Assembly: GCF_023156505.1 (NCBI RefSeq)
Contig: NZ_JALNMJ010000021.1
Location: 1-64,000, forward strand
Direction of reading: 5' to 3'
Length of the DNA: 64,000 nt
From: Roseibium sediminicola
GTDB taxonomy: Bacteria > Pseudomonadota > Alphaproteobacteria > Rhizobiales > Stappiaceae
Shown: one piece after another, positions 32,518 to 41,552 of the stretch
Position numbering within the stretch: position 1 is the first letter of the stretch
How the letters are laid out: each line of letters starts with the position of its first letter
Position numbers and translations under genes: made by a program
Notes under the pieces: model-generated
What the model saw: the letters and a program-made list of their open reading frames with translations, nothing else
What the model was told of the DNA's origin: nothing
The model's database searches: none

Positions 32518-33354
32518 ATGATTTCAGAGATTGCGAACCTTGCTTCTGTCACCCGCGATCTTGAAGCCCGGTTTCGGCTGGCAACAGACATCGCGGTGGA
32601 TGCCGGGGCGATGGCCTTCGACTATTTCCGCCGCCGCAAGGAGCTGACAATCGAGGTCAAGGGCGGTCTTCAGGATGTCGTCTCGATCGCGGACCGCACT
32701 GTCGAAACGCTGATCCGGGCGCGGATCGCCGAAGCCTTTCCGGAAGACGGCATTCTGGGCGAGGAGCACGGCTTTCAGACAAGCGGCAGTGGTTACACCT
32801 GGGTGGTCGACCCGATCGACGGCACCTCTGCCTTCGTTCACGGCCATACCAACTGGTGTGTGTCCATTGCGCTGCTTTTCGGCGGGGAACCTGTAATCGG
32901 CGTGATCCGGGTGCCTTGCGATGACGAGACCTTTAAGGCGATGAAAGGGGCCGGGGCAACCCTCAACGGCGTGACGCTGAAGCTGGATATGTCGATGACG
33001 CTGCAGAACAGCCTGACCGGCATCGGCGCAAACCAGTCGGTGCCGCCGGAACGTGTCGGTGCGCTGATCTCCGGCCTTATGGCATTGGGCGGCAATTACA
33101 TCCGCACGGGCTCGGGCGCGCAGATGCTGGCCATGGTCGCGGCCGGACGCCTGGCCGGTTTCTTCGAGCCGTCGATGCATGCCTGGGACTGTCTGGCCGG
33201 CTACTGCCTGGTTTCGGAAGCCGGTGGTCGTTACCGCCCGTTTCCGGTGGACGGGAGCGCCATTCTGGAAAGTGGTCCTGTTCTTGCTGCCGGCCCGGGT
33301 GCCTTCGAGGCGCTGTCGAGCCTGGCGGAGAAGGGCAAGGGGTATACAACGTGA
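32518..33354 (+). CDS. Inositol-monophosphatase-family phosphatase
   Basis: 278 residues of the Mg-dependent, Li-sensitive phosphatase fold. Metal-binding motifs: GILGEEHG carries the first Glu, VVDPIDGTSAFVHGH is the DPIDGT signature, and AWDCLAGYCLVSEAGG carries the C-terminal Asp. Relatives hydrolyse inositol phosphate, histidinol phosphate, fructose-1,6-bisphosphate or 3',5'-bisphosphonucleotides. As the terminal gene of an AfuABC-like import operon, it may dephosphorylate the imported sugar or polyol phosphate (inference). A strong terminator follows about 24 bases after the stop. Confidence 0.88.
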   Translation: MISEIANLASVTRDLEARFRLATDIAVDAGAMAFDYFRRRKELTIEVKGGLQDVVSIADRTVETLIRARIAEAFPEDGILGEEHGFQTSGSGYTWVVDPIDGTSAFVHGHTNWCVSIALLFGGEPVIGVIRVPCDDETFKAMKGAGATLNGVTLKLDMSMTLQNSLTGIGANQSVPPERVGALISGLMALGGNYIRTGSGAQMLAMVAAGRLAGFFEPSMHAWDCLAGYCLVSEAGGRYRPFPVDGSAILESGPVLAAGPGAFEALSSLAEKGKGYTT

Positions 33355-33377
33355 CGCAACTCATCGGAGTTTGAAAG

Positions 33378-33407
33378 AAAACGGCGGGCAATGTGCCCGC
33401 CGTTTTT
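33378..33407. terminator. Bidirectional intrinsic terminator
   Basis: The stem CGGCGGGCA / TGCCCGCCG closes an ATG loop, with AAAA before and TTTTTT after. It can terminate the transporter operon on the plus strand and the converging dehydrogenase gene on the minus strand. Confidence 0.9.
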
Positions 33408-33415
33408 TGTTGAGA

Positions 33416-35977
33416 TCAGGACCGCGGTTTGGTGTTTTCCGGGTCATAGAGCGGCGCGTAGCCGACGCCGGCAACCTCCACCGGGTAGGTCTCGGAGAAA
33501 TACTCCACGGTCAGCTTGCGGCCGACTTCGCAGTATTCCTGCGGCAGGTAGGCGAGCGCGATGTTCTTGCCGATGGTCGGGCCATAGGCGACCGAGGTCG
33601 TATAGGAAATGCGGCCCAGGCTGTCGACCAGGGTCTTGCCGGTGTCCGGATCCTGCACCGGCATGGCGCCGACGGGGAAACGCTTGACGCCATTGGCATC
33701 GGTGTTGTCCGTCATCACCAGGGTGCAGAGCATGGCCGGCTGCTTGTCGCGGGCGCGGTATTCCAGGTGTTTGGCCTTGCCGCGGAAGTCGGCTTCCTTG
33801 ACCTTCGGACGGGCGAGGTCCGCCTCGTAGAGATTGTACTGGGTCAGGAGGTCGGCATTCTGCAGACGCAGGGATTTTTCCATGCGCCGGGAGTTTGCAT
33901 AGGTCTCCACGCCGACCGCGATCACGCCGGTCGAGCGCAGCGCGTCCCAGACGGCCAGGCCGTCCTCATACTTCATGTGCAATTCCCAGCCCTGCTCGCC
34001 GACATAGGAAAGCCGCAGCGCCATGACGGACTTGCCGGCGATCTCGATCTGGCGGATGCCCGCGAACGGGAAGTTTTCCGGATCGAGCGCGGCCGGATCC
34101 GATACGACCTTCTTCAGATTGTCGCGGGCATTCGGACCCCAGATGCCGATGGTGGTGAACTTCTCGCTGACATCGGTGACGGTGACGTTGAAGCCTTTGT
34201 CCTCGGCGATGCGCTTGACATAGTGATAGTCGCGCGGACCGGCATCGGCGCCGTCGACGATGCGGCAGCGGTCTTCCATGCGGAAGACGGTGAGGTCGGC
34301 GCGGACATTGCCCTCGTCATCGAGGAAGTGGGTGTAGATGCCCTTGCCGATGTTGGCGTCGCCGCCGATCTTGGCCGCGCACAGCCATTCCAGCAGTTCG
34401 ACATGGTCCGGGCCCTCGACATCGAACATGTAGAAATGCGACAGGTTGATGATGCCGCAATCCTCGCTCAGCGCCAGCTGCTCGGCGTTGGAGACGCGCC
34501 AGAAGTGGCGGTTGTCCCATTCGTTCTCGCGCACCGGTACCCGGTCGCCGTATTTCTCCAGGAGATGCTCGTTGGCGGCATAGCCATGGGCACGCTCCCA
34601 GCCGCCGAGTTCCATGAAGTAACCGCCGAGCTCGACTTCGCGCTCATAGAAGGGCGAGCGCTTGACGCCGCGGCTGGAGACATAGGGCTCACGCGGGTGG
34701 ATCGCCGGGAAATAGATCTTCTGCGCGGCTTCATAGCAGCGGTTTTCGATGTAGTCCTCGGTCAGCTGGTGCCCGTAGAAGCGGGAATAATCGATGGTCG
34801 CGTGGTCGATCTCGGTGCGTCCGTCGGTGATCCAGTCGGCGATCAGCTTGCCGTAGCCCGGACCGTCTTTGACCCAGATGGCAACGCAGTACCAAAGGCC
34901 GCGCACCTTCTGGCTTTCGCCGCAGGACGGGCCGCCGGCGGCGGAGACCTGCAGCAGACCGTTGAAGGAATGGCCTTCATTGTAGCCGATTTCGCCGAGG
35001 ATCGGGGTCAGCTCCATGGCGCGTTCGAGCGGCTCCATGACCTGTTCCATTTCCAGGTCGCGCTGGGACGGGGACAGGCGGGCCTGGTCCTTTTCCAGAA
35101 GGTCGCGCGGATGGCACATGCGAGGCTCGTTTGGCTCGTAATAGCCCCATTCGATCTGGCCGCCCTCGGCGGTTTTCGGATCGCCCGTATCGCGCATATA
35201 GGCCGAGTTTCCCTGGTCGCGCATCAGCGGGTAGCCGATGTCCTTGCCGGTGCCTTCGAACTCGTTATACGGACCGAAGAAGGTCAGCGGGTGGTCGACC
35301 GGCATCACCGGCAGGTCTTCTCCGACCATTTCTGCGATCAGGCGGCCCCAGAGGCCGGCGCAGACGATGACATGGTCAGCCATGATCGTCCCGCGGTGGG
35401 TCTTCACGCCCTTGATGTGGCCGTCCTCGACGATCAGCGACTGGGCCGGCGTGTTGGCGAAAGATTTCAGCTTGCCGGTCTTTTCGCCTTCGTCGACCAG
35501 CTTGCCGGCGACGGTCTGCGAGCGCGGAATGACGAGGCCGGCATCCGGATCCCACATGCCGCCCTGGACCATGTCTTCCTCGATCAGCGGGAATTTTTCC
35601 TTGATCTCGGCGGGGGTGACCAGGCGGACATTGGTGCCGAAGGCCTTGCCGGAGGTCACCTTGCGCTTGATCTCTTCCATCCAGGTGTCGTCACCGGTGC
35701 GAGCGACTTCCAGGCCGCCGACGCGGGCGTAATGGCCCATCTTGTCGAAGAACTCGATGGAGTACTGTGTGGTCCAGACCGACAGGTAGTCGTGGCTGGT
35801 GGTGTAGCAGAAGTCGGAGGCGTGGGCCGTCGAGCCGATGTCGGTCGGAATGCCGGACTTGTCGATGCCTACAATGTCGGTCCAGCCGCGTTCGATCAGG
35901 TGATGCGCAATGGACGCGCCGACAATGCCGCCCAGACCGACGATGACGATTTGTGCCTTGTCAGGAAATGCTGACAT
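33416..35977 (-). CDS. FAD-dependent dimethylglycine/sarcosine dehydrogenase-like, GcvT-fused
   Basis: 853 residues. N-terminal DAO-type flavoprotein: the dinucleotide motif is IVGLGGIVGASIAHHLIERG, followed by the His of STAHASDF, the position of covalent FAD attachment in this family. The C-terminal half (about 440-840) is a GcvT-like aminomethyltransferase domain with folate-site features (LSHFYMFDVEGPDHVELLEW, SYVGEQGWELHMKYEDG, GVETYANSRRMEKSLRL) and the beta-barrel tail. The family demethylates N-methylated glycines and passes the one-carbon unit to tetrahydrofolate. It is monocistronic here. The precise substrate (dimethylglycine, sarcosine or another methylamine) is not decided by sequence. 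Confidence 0.9.
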   Translation of the reverse strand: MSAFPDKAQIVIVGLGGIVGASIAHHLIERGWTDIVGIDKSGIPTDIGSTAHASDFCYTTSHDYLSVWTTQYSIEFFDKMGHYARVGGLEVARTGDDTWMEEIKRKVTSGKAFGTNVRLVTPAEIKEKFPLIEEDMVQGGMWDPDAGLVIPRSQTVAGKLVDEGEKTGKLKSFANTPAQSLIVEDGHIKGVKTHRGTIMADHVIVCAGLWGRLIAEMVGEDLPVMPVDHPLTFFGPYNEFEGTGKDIGYPLMRDQGNSAYMRDTGDPKTAEGGQIEWGYYEPNEPRMCHPRDLLEKDQARLSPSQRDLEMEQVMEPLERAMELTPILGEIGYNEGHSFNGLLQVSAAGGPSCGESQKVRGLWYCVAIWVKDGPGYGKLIADWITDGRTEIDHATIDYSRFYGHQLTEDYIENRCYEAAQKIYFPAIHPREPYVSSRGVKRSPFYEREVELGGYFMELGGWERAHGYAANEHLLEKYGDRVPVRENEWDNRHFWRVSNAEQLALSEDCGIINLSHFYMFDVEGPDHVELLEWLCAAKIGGDANIGKGIYTHFLDDEGNVRADLTVFRMEDRCRIVDGADAGPRDYHYVKRIAEDKGFNVTVTDVSEKFTTIGIWGPNARDNLKKVVSDPAALDPENFPFAGIRQIEIAGKSVMALRLSYVGEQGWELHMKYEDGLAVWDALRSTGVIAVGVETYANSRRMEKSLRLQNADLLTQYNLYEADLARPKVKEADFRGKAKHLEYRARDKQPAMLCTLVMTDNTDANGVKRFPVGAMPVQDPDTGKTLVDSLGRISYTTSVAYGPTIGKNIALAYLPQEYCEVGRKLTVEYFSETYPVEVAGVGYAPLYDPENTKPRS

Positions 35978-36208
35978 GTCTCATTCCTTTTCCATCAGCC
36001 GGACGTGAGAACCTTCCGTCCTGCAGTCTACTCTCGTTCAGGGGCTTGCGGCGATTGATCGAAATGCGGAACCCGGTTTCGTCATCGGCGCGTGCTTCGA
36101 AATCCCATGTGTGACCACCAGTATCGCGACTGAAAACGGGGCCAAATAGCGTAATTGCGTCATGGCGGCATATTCGCGACGACACGGGGAGGCAAAACGT
36201 GTTTTGGG

Positions 36209-36241
36209 AAAAAGCGGAGCCGGTTTTTTACCGGTCGACGC
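36209..36241 (-). terminator. Candidate terminator after the family 3 binding protein
   Basis: On the minus strand, ACCGGTAAAAAACCGG forms a short hairpin, extended by GCG/CGC pairs, and is followed by TTTTTC. It lies 17 bases beyond the stop of the minus-strand binding-protein gene. Confidence 0.5.
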
Positions 36242-36257
36242 GGACCTTCCGGGAGGG

Positions 36258-37004
36258 TCAGCTCTCGGGTGGAATGCCGCGCAAAATGGCGCTCCATTCT
36301 CCGTTGGATTGCATGTGCCGGAGTTCAACATTCATGCTTTCCATCTGGTAGCGACCACAGTCAGTTTTGGTGAACAGCAACCAGACGAGCAGTTCATTGA
36401 TCGGGTAGTTCTTGTCGTAGACGATCATGCCCAGACCCGTCTGCTGAATGGCCTCCAGGCCGGAGCGCTCCTCAACGATGGCGCCGTCGAAACGACCCAA
36501 TGCGAGCATGCGGATGTTTTCAAGATCGGAACTCGGCTCGCGGCTGAAGTCAATCTTGTCGTTTGAGGTCAAGGTGTCGGGGTAGGCGTATTGCCGGGTC
36601 AGGCCGATCCGCATTCCCTCAAGGTCTTTCACCGTTCGCGGGATTTCGGTTCCCTTTCTGACAAACACAAAGTCCCGCTTGGTCAGGATTGGGACGGATT
36701 TGTAGGCAGACACCGGTTGCCCCGCGCTTGAATGCGGCAGGAGCGCATCTACCCGGCCGTTCTGAAAGAGGCTCAAGGCACGGATTTTTGGAAACACTTC
36801 AATTTGGGCATCCAGGTTCGCGCGTCTGGCTGCGGTTCTTATCAAGTCAATGAACGCGCCCTTGTCCGCGCTTTCTATGAAAAACGGAATTTCCGCAGCA
36901 GCGATGTTCAAGCTGCGGCAATCGGAACTTGAGGAGGCGTGTCCGGGCAGAAGCATGCCGAACACGAGAAAACCGGCGATTAGCATTGCTCTGCCGAGGC
37001 ACAT
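36258..37004 (-). CDS. Periplasmic family 3 (PAAT-type) substrate-binding protein
   Basis: 248 residues starting at 37004, where AGGAGA lies about 9 bases upstream on the minus strand; in-frame codons further upstream give an unlikely Arg-rich leader. The signal peptide MCLGRAMLIAGFLVFGMLLP ends near GHASS. The mature protein has the family 3 fold (IEVFPKIRALSLFQNGRVDA, DFVFVRKGTEIPRTVKDLEG, MRIGLTRQYAYPD, RMLALGRFDGAIVEERSGLE). The closest named groups bind amino acids or act as transporter-independent sensors. No permease or ATPase is adjacent, so it is an orphan. It diverges from the lacI gene. Confidence 0.8.
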   Translation of the reverse strand: MCLGRAMLIAGFLVFGMLLPGHASSSSDCRSLNIAAAEIPFFIESADKGAFIDLIRTAARRANLDAQIEVFPKIRALSLFQNGRVDALLPHSSAGQPVSAYKSVPILTKRDFVFVRKGTEIPRTVKDLEGMRIGLTRQYAYPDTLTSNDKIDFSREPSSDLENIRMLALGRFDGAIVEERSGLEAIQQTGLGMIVYDKNYPINELLVWLLFTKTDCGRYQMESMNVELRHMQSNGEWSAILRGIPPES

Positions 37005-37199
37005 TTGCTGACGGTCTCCTCTACCCCTCACAGGGCAACGCTTTGCCGAACCATGAGATCCACATGGCCTTCTCGCGAAGTCTGGTCGACTTGATGTCTC
37101 GTTCTTTGACAACCAGCCTAGCATGCCGTGGTTTCGGGAACGTTGACCTGATCAAAGTCAACTGGGCAGACGTATCGCAGCCACGGGTTTCAAGTTTTT

Positions 37200-37215
37200 T
37201 TGCAAGCGATTGCAA
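37200..37215. promoter_or_regulatory. LacI/GalR-type operator upstream of lacI-family gene
   Basis: TTGCAAGCGATTGCAA matches the LacI/GalR pattern TTGCAA-NCGN-TTGCAA and lies 70 bases upstream of the regulator start. A near-identical site occurs at 41537-41552. Autoregulation is likely. Confidence 0.8.
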
Positions 37216-37284
37216 TCTGGTTGACCGAACCGGCTGCTCGTGTAACGTCGTCCCGACCTCTGATGACAGCAGCTGGAAAGAGAA

Positions 37285-38283
37285 TTGGCAGTCACACTCA
37301 AGGAAGTCGCCGAACTGGCGGGTGTTTCGCGGTCCGCCGTGTCGCGCACATTCACGCCCGGAGCGAGCGTTTCTGCCAAGACGCGGGAGAAGGTTGAGAA
37401 AGCCGCCGCGGAACTCGGTTACAGCCCGTCGCTGATTGCCCGAAGCTTGGCGACCAATCGCACCAAACTGATCGGCCTGGTTGCCAACAATTTCCAGAAC
37501 CCGGCGTTTCTGGATGTGTTCGACCTGTTCACAAGTGCCTTGCAGGAGCGGGGCTTGCGGCCGCTCCTGGTCAATCTTTCGGAAGAAACCTCGCCGCAGC
37601 AGTCGCTCAACCTGCTTCGTCAGTACAGTGTCGACGGGGTTATTGTTGCTTCATCGACCTTGCCGCCCAGCTTTGCCGCCGCGTTCCAGGAGGCCGGTAT
37701 TCCCGTCGTGCACACCTTCGGCAAGCATCAGGGCGATACCCCGGTGCATGTTGTGGGGATCGACAACGTGCAATGCGGGGCGATGGCGGCCAGATGCCTG
37801 GCTGAGCGCTTGTATCGGACCACCGCCCTTCTGGGCGGGCCGGAAACGGCGACGTCCACACAGGACCGCGCAAAGGGGTTCCTGACCGAAGCGGAGAAGC
37901 TTGGTCTGCGGGTCGTCAAGGTCTGCTATGCGGAAACCTACTCCTATGAGGCCGGACGGCAGGCGATGCATGCCGTGCTGGCGGACGATGCGGTCGAGGC
38001 GGTCTTCTGCGGCGATGACCTGATTGCGATCGGAGCCATCGATGCGGCGCGGGCCGCGGGCCGGCAGGTGCCAGAGGATATCGGCATCCTCGGTTTCAAC
38101 GACATTGCCATGGCCGGCTGGGATGCTTATGCGCTGACCACGATCCGGCAGCCCATCCGCGACATTATCATGAGTTCCGTCGAACTTGTCGTCGCCATGG
38201 TGGAGGCGCCCGCGAGCGGTCCGGAGATCCGGCTGTTCCCCTGCTCGGTGATCGAGCGCGGATCGCTGCGCGGGGCGCCTTAG
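37285..38283 (+). CDS. LacI-family transcriptional regulator of the inositol-type locus
   Basis: 332 residues from a TTG start; GGAAAGAGA precedes it and the DNA-binding domain begins at once. The helix-turn-helix is VTLKEVAELAGVSRSAVSRTF, followed by the hinge helix (SPSLIARSLATNRTKLIGLV) and a periplasmic-binding-protein-like effector domain (VDGVIVASSTLPPSF, AVFCGDDLIAIGAIDAARA, DIGILGFNDIAMAGWDAY, LTTIRQPI). LacI-type repressors release DNA on binding a sugar or polyol. Matching operators lie in front of this gene and in the divergent promoter of the downstream catabolic genes, so it is their likely repressor. Confidence 0.92.
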   Translation: MAVTLKEVAELAGVSRSAVSRTFTPGASVSAKTREKVEKAAAELGYSPSLIARSLATNRTKLIGLVANNFQNPAFLDVFDLFTSALQERGLRPLLVNLSEETSPQQSLNLLRQYSVDGVIVASSTLPPSFAAAFQEAGIPVVHTFGKHQGDTPVHVVGIDNVQCGAMAARCLAERLYRTTALLGGPETATSTQDRAKGFLTEAEKLGLRVVKVCYAETYSYEAGRQAMHAVLADDAVEAVFCGDDLIAIGAIDAARAAGRQVPEDIGILGFNDIAMAGWDAYALTTIRQPIRDIIMSSVELVVAMVEAPASGPEIRLFPCSVIERGSLRGAP

Positions 38284-38326
38284 CAAACGGGTGTCGTGGC
38301 CAATCCAAGGTGTGGAGCGGTTCGCA

Positions 38327-39466
38327 TCAGATGTCGGTCCAGCGACCTCCGGATCCTGCCGAATTTGCCGCTGCCGCGATGGCGCGCATCGACAGGAGGC
38401 CGTCCTCCGCGGTCGGATAATGCAGCGCCAAAGGATCCGGAGCGCGACCGGCCTTTTTGGCGCGCAGCACGTCGGCGAGATCATGATAGATATTGGCAAA
38501 GGCGACCGGCATGCCTTCCGCGTGGCCGATCGGGATGCGCGAGGCCCGCACCGCTTCGGCCGATAGACCCGCATCGCCGCGTTCCAGGATCTGGGTTCTG
38601 CCTCCGAGCGGGGTGAACAGCAACTGCTCGGGATGCTGCTGTTGCCAGGACAGTCCGCCCTTTTCCCCGAAGACCTGCAGGGTCAGACCATGCATGCGCC
38701 CGATCGCCACCGCACTGGTCCACAGCCGGCAGAGCGCGCCACCATCGAGGCGGATGTTCAGCATGGCATCGTCTTCAAGCTGGCGGTCGCCGACAAGCGA
38801 TGCAAAATCCGCCGAAACTTCTCTCGGGGCTTGTCCGGACACGAAACAGGCCATGTGAAAGGCATGAATGCCCGCATCCGCAAAGACGGCGGAAACGCCG
38901 GCCTGTGCGGGGTCGTAGCGCCAGCGGACACGCGGATTGTCCGCCTCTTCGGCATCTGCATGAAAGCCATGGGCAAATTCGGCCTTGATCAGACGAATCC
39001 GGCCGAGATCGCCGGCAGCGACCATGGCCCGCATCTGGCGTACCAGCGGGTAGCCGCTGTAGCCGTAGTTGACGGCGCAGACGCGTCCGGTTTCGCGGGT
39101 GATCGCGACGATCCGTTCGGCTTCCTGCGTGGTCATGGTGAGCGGCTTCTCGCACAAGACGTCGAAGCCTGCCGTCAGGAAGGCGCTCGTGATCTCGTAA
39201 TGCGTGGCGTTGGGGGTGGCCACGGTCACGAGATCCGGGCGGTCGGACCGGTCGCGTTCCTCCTCTAGCATCTCCTGCCAAGACCCGTAGGCGCGCTCGG
39301 GTGCGATGCCGAGGTCAATGGCAAAGGCCTTGCCGCGTTCCGGATCGGCGTCGAGCGCGCTGGCCACCAGATGAAAATGGCCGTCCAGTCCGGCGCTGAT
39401 GCGATGGGTCGGGCCGATCTGCGAGCCCTTGCCGCCGCCGATCATTGCCCAGGTCAGTTTGCTCAT
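38327..39466 (-). CDS. Gfo/Idh/MocA oxidoreductase (copy 1)
   Basis: About 379 residues from the ATG at 39466, 2 bases after the stop of the upstream isomerase gene. The N-terminal Rossmann domain has MIGGGKGSQIGPTHRISAG, and the family motif is LCEKPLTMTTQEAE with the catalytic-region Lys of EKP. The C-terminal substrate domain has HAFHMACFVSGQAP. This family includes inositol and scyllo-inositol dehydrogenases. The locus makes a cyclitol or derived keto-sugar substrate likely, but sequence alone does not decide it. Last gene of a three-gene minus operon. Confidence 0.88.
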   Translation of the reverse strand: MSKLTWAMIGGGKGSQIGPTHRISAGLDGHFHLVASALDADPERGKAFAIDLGIAPERAYGSWQEMLEEERDRSDRPDLVTVATPNATHYEITSAFLTAGFDVLCEKPLTMTTQEAERIVAITRETGRVCAVNYGYSGYPLVRQMRAMVAAGDLGRIRLIKAEFAHGFHADAEEADNPRVRWRYDPAQAGVSAVFADAGIHAFHMACFVSGQAPREVSADFASLVGDRQLEDDAMLNIRLDGGALCRLWTSAVAIGRMHGLTLQVFGEKGGLSWQQQHPEQLLFTPLGGRTQILERGDAGLSAEAVRASRIPIGHAEGMPVAFANIYHDLADVLRAKKAGRAPDPLALHYPTAEDGLLSMRAIAAAANSAGSGGRWTDI

Positions 39467-39468
39467 GG

Positions 39469-40365
39469 TCAGGCCTCGAAACCGATGGTGCGCAAATAGG
39501 TTCTGTTTTCGATGGCGTCGTCCAGCGGAGACTGCGCCTTGTCCGGGTCGCAGTCCTGCTCGACGGTGCACCAGCCGCCAAAGCCGGCCGTCTCCAGGCG
39601 CTTCTTCACCGCGGGAAAGTCAACCGCTCCCTTGCCGAGATTGCAGAAGATGCCGTCGCCGCAGGCCTGGTAGAAATCCGTTCTGGCGGCAATGACCCTG
39701 GCCCGCACAACGGGATCGATGTCCTTGAAATGCATGTAGGAGATCCTCTCCATGTAGCGGTCCATGAAGGCGAGTGGGTCAAATCCCGCATAAAGACTGT
39801 GGCCCGTGTCGAGGCAGATCTTGAGCAGCGCGGGATCAATCTCCTCCAGAAGCCTTTCGATCTCAGGTTCGAAATCCAGGAAGCCGGCTGCGTGAGGGTG
39901 AATGGCCGGGGTCAGTCCATAGTCCTCGCTTGCCATCCTGGCGACATCCAGAATGCGGTCGCGGAACCCGGACCATTCGGAAGCCGTCATGGCGACGGCC
40001 TCGTCTGGCCGCCCGGCCGTTGGCGCCCGGCGCGGCGAGATGCTGTCGATGATCACAAGATGCGTCGCGCCATGGGCCTTCAAGGCCTTGCAGGTACGCA
40101 TCGCGCCGTCCTGCACCTCGTCCCATTTGCCGGGATCGTGAAAGGGGCGAAAGACGACGCCGCCAATCAGTTCGAGCCCGCGCGCGGCGAGCGCGTCGCC
40201 GAGTTCAACCGGATCTTCCGGCATGTAGCCGACAGGACCGAGTTCGATGCCGCGGTAACCTGCGTCCCTGCACTGGTCGAGCACGTCCTGCCAGGCGGGG
40301 TTGCGCGGATCGTCCGCAAATTCGACGCCCCAGGAACAGGGGGCGTTGCCGATCTTGATTGTCAT
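39469..40365 (-). CDS. Sugar phosphate isomerase/epimerase family, IolE/IolI-like
   Basis: 298 residues with the xylose-isomerase-like TIM-barrel fold. It begins IKIGNAPCSWGVEFAD, which closely resembles the start of inosose dehydratase IolE. Metal-binding residues appear in AIHPHAAGFLDFEPEIE, CLDTGHSLYAGFDP, SYMHFKDIDP and GGWCTVEQDCD. IolE converts 2-keto-myo-inositol to a diketone, while IolI isomerises inososes. The divergent iolC/iolB genes support a role in this pathway; I favour IolE. It is 32 bases downstream of the second Gfo/Idh/MocA gene. Confidence 0.82.
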   Translation of the reverse strand: MTIKIGNAPCSWGVEFADDPRNPAWQDVLDQCRDAGYRGIELGPVGYMPEDPVELGDALAARGLELIGGVVFRPFHDPGKWDEVQDGAMRTCKALKAHGATHLVIIDSISPRRAPTAGRPDEAVAMTASEWSGFRDRILDVARMASEDYGLTPAIHPHAAGFLDFEPEIERLLEEIDPALLKICLDTGHSLYAGFDPLAFMDRYMERISYMHFKDIDPVVRARVIAARTDFYQACGDGIFCNLGKGAVDFPAVKKRLETAGFGGWCTVEQDCDPDKAQSPLDDAIENRTYLRTIGFEA

Positions 40366-40397
40366 GATGTGGTTCCGGAAAATGTCGGGTCGTAACC

Positions 40398-41519
40398 CTA
40401 GACGTCTGCGAGCTTGATCCAGCTCTGGGCTTCGTAAGACTGCCAGGCCGCCTCGATGACCTGGTTGACATAGAGACCGTCCTCGAAGGCCGGCCAGAGA
40501 TTGGTGCCGGTCTCAATGGCCTTCAGGAAATCCTTGGCCTCGATGATGATCTGGTCCTGGTAGCCGGTGCCGTGACCGGCTCCCTGGCAGAAAGGAGCGT
40601 AGTCGGGATGGTGCGGCCCGGTGAGGATCTTCCGGAAGCCCTCGCGGGAGGGGGACTGGCCGCCTTCATAGAGCCAGAGCGCGTTCTGGTCTTCCTGGTC
40701 GAAGCGGATGGAGCCCTTGGTGCCATAAATGTCATAGGCATAGCCCATCTTGCGGCCGAAGGCCGTTCTGCTGATGTATAGGGCGCCGAGTGCGCCGGAC
40801 GAGAAGCGGCACATGAGCTGGGCATGATCGTCATTGGTGACGGTCTTCGGACCGTCCTGGCCGGGGCGCTCCGTCACCACCGTTTCGATTTCGGCCAACA
40901 CCTTTTCCATCGGCCCCGCGAGGGCCTGGGACGCATTGATGATATGAGGGCTGAGATCGCCCAGGGCGCCTGTGGCCCGGCCCTTGGCTCGCCAGGTGGC
41001 GGGGATTGCCGGGTTGGCATAAAAATCCTCGGTGTGTTCGCCGCGGAAATAGGTGATCTCTCCGATCTCTCCCGCCTCGATGATTTCCCGAGCCAGCTGT
41101 GAGGCCGGTGTGCGGATATAGTTGAAGCCGACCATGTTGATGCAGCCGGACGCCTTGGCGGCAGCGGTCATCGCCCGGCTGTCCGCAAGATCCTTGCCCA
41201 GCGGTTTTTCGCAAAAAACCGGCTTGCCCAGCTCAAAAGCCGCCGCCGCGATTTTCAGATGCGTGTCTTGCGGCGATGCGATTACGACGGCTTCCACGGC
41301 CGGGTTGGTAACAAGCACGCGCCAATCGTCGGTCGCGGCTGCAAAGCCGAGTTCGCGGGCCTTGCGCGCGGCGCCTTCGGCCGTTGTCGTGCACACCATC
41401 TCCAGCGACGGGCGCAGGCGCGTGTCGAAGACCGCGCCGACCGCCTGCATCGCCACTGCATGGGCCTTGCCCATATAGCCGCCGCCGACAATGCCGACAC
41501 CAATTTTGCGCGTTTCCAT
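40398..41519 (-). CDS. Gfo/Idh/MocA oxidoreductase (copy 2), inositol dehydrogenase-like
   Basis: About 373 residues starting at 41519, the first gene of the minus operon, 18 bases from the LacI operator. Rossmann motif GIVGGGYMGKAHAVAM; NAD-domain end ASPQDTHLKIAAAAFELGKP; EKP motif VFCEKPLGKDLADS; catalytic His region GDLSPHIINASQALAG; C-terminal sheet domain (YAYDIYGTKGSIRFDQED). Similar enzymes oxidise myo- or scyllo-inositol with NAD(P). With copy 1 the cell may handle two stereoisomers (inference). No iolD or iolA is in the window. Confidence 0.88.
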   Translation of the reverse strand: METRKIGVGIVGGGYMGKAHAVAMQAVGAVFDTRLRPSLEMVCTTTAEGAARKARELGFAAATDDWRVLVTNPAVEAVVIASPQDTHLKIAAAAFELGKPVFCEKPLGKDLADSRAMTAAAKASGCINMVGFNYIRTPASQLAREIIEAGEIGEITYFRGEHTEDFYANPAIPATWRAKGRATGALGDLSPHIINASQALAGPMEKVLAEIETVVTERPGQDGPKTVTNDDHAQLMCRFSSGALGALYISRTAFGRKMGYAYDIYGTKGSIRFDQEDQNALWLYEGGQSPSREGFRKILTGPHHPDYAPFCQGAGHGTGYQDQIIIEAKDFLKAIETGTNLWPAFEDGLYVNQVIEAAWQSYEAQSWIKLADV

Positions 41520-41536
41520 CCCGATCGATCCAATTT

Positions 41537-41552
41537 TTGCAACCGCTTGCAA
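41537..41552. promoter_or_regulatory. LacI/GalR-type operator in the divergent iol promoter
   Basis: TTGCAACCGCTTGCAA fits TTGCAA-NCGN-TTGCAA. It lies 18 bases upstream of the minus-strand dehydrogenase start and 167 bases upstream of iolC. It differs from the site at 37200-37215 only at the two N positions. Confidence 0.82.

Noticed and set aside
33179..35974. Plus-strand open frame of about 931 codons
   Set aside because: It lies exactly antisense to the dimethylglycine dehydrogenase gene, has no SD or domain, and arises from the GC-rich codon bias of the real gene.
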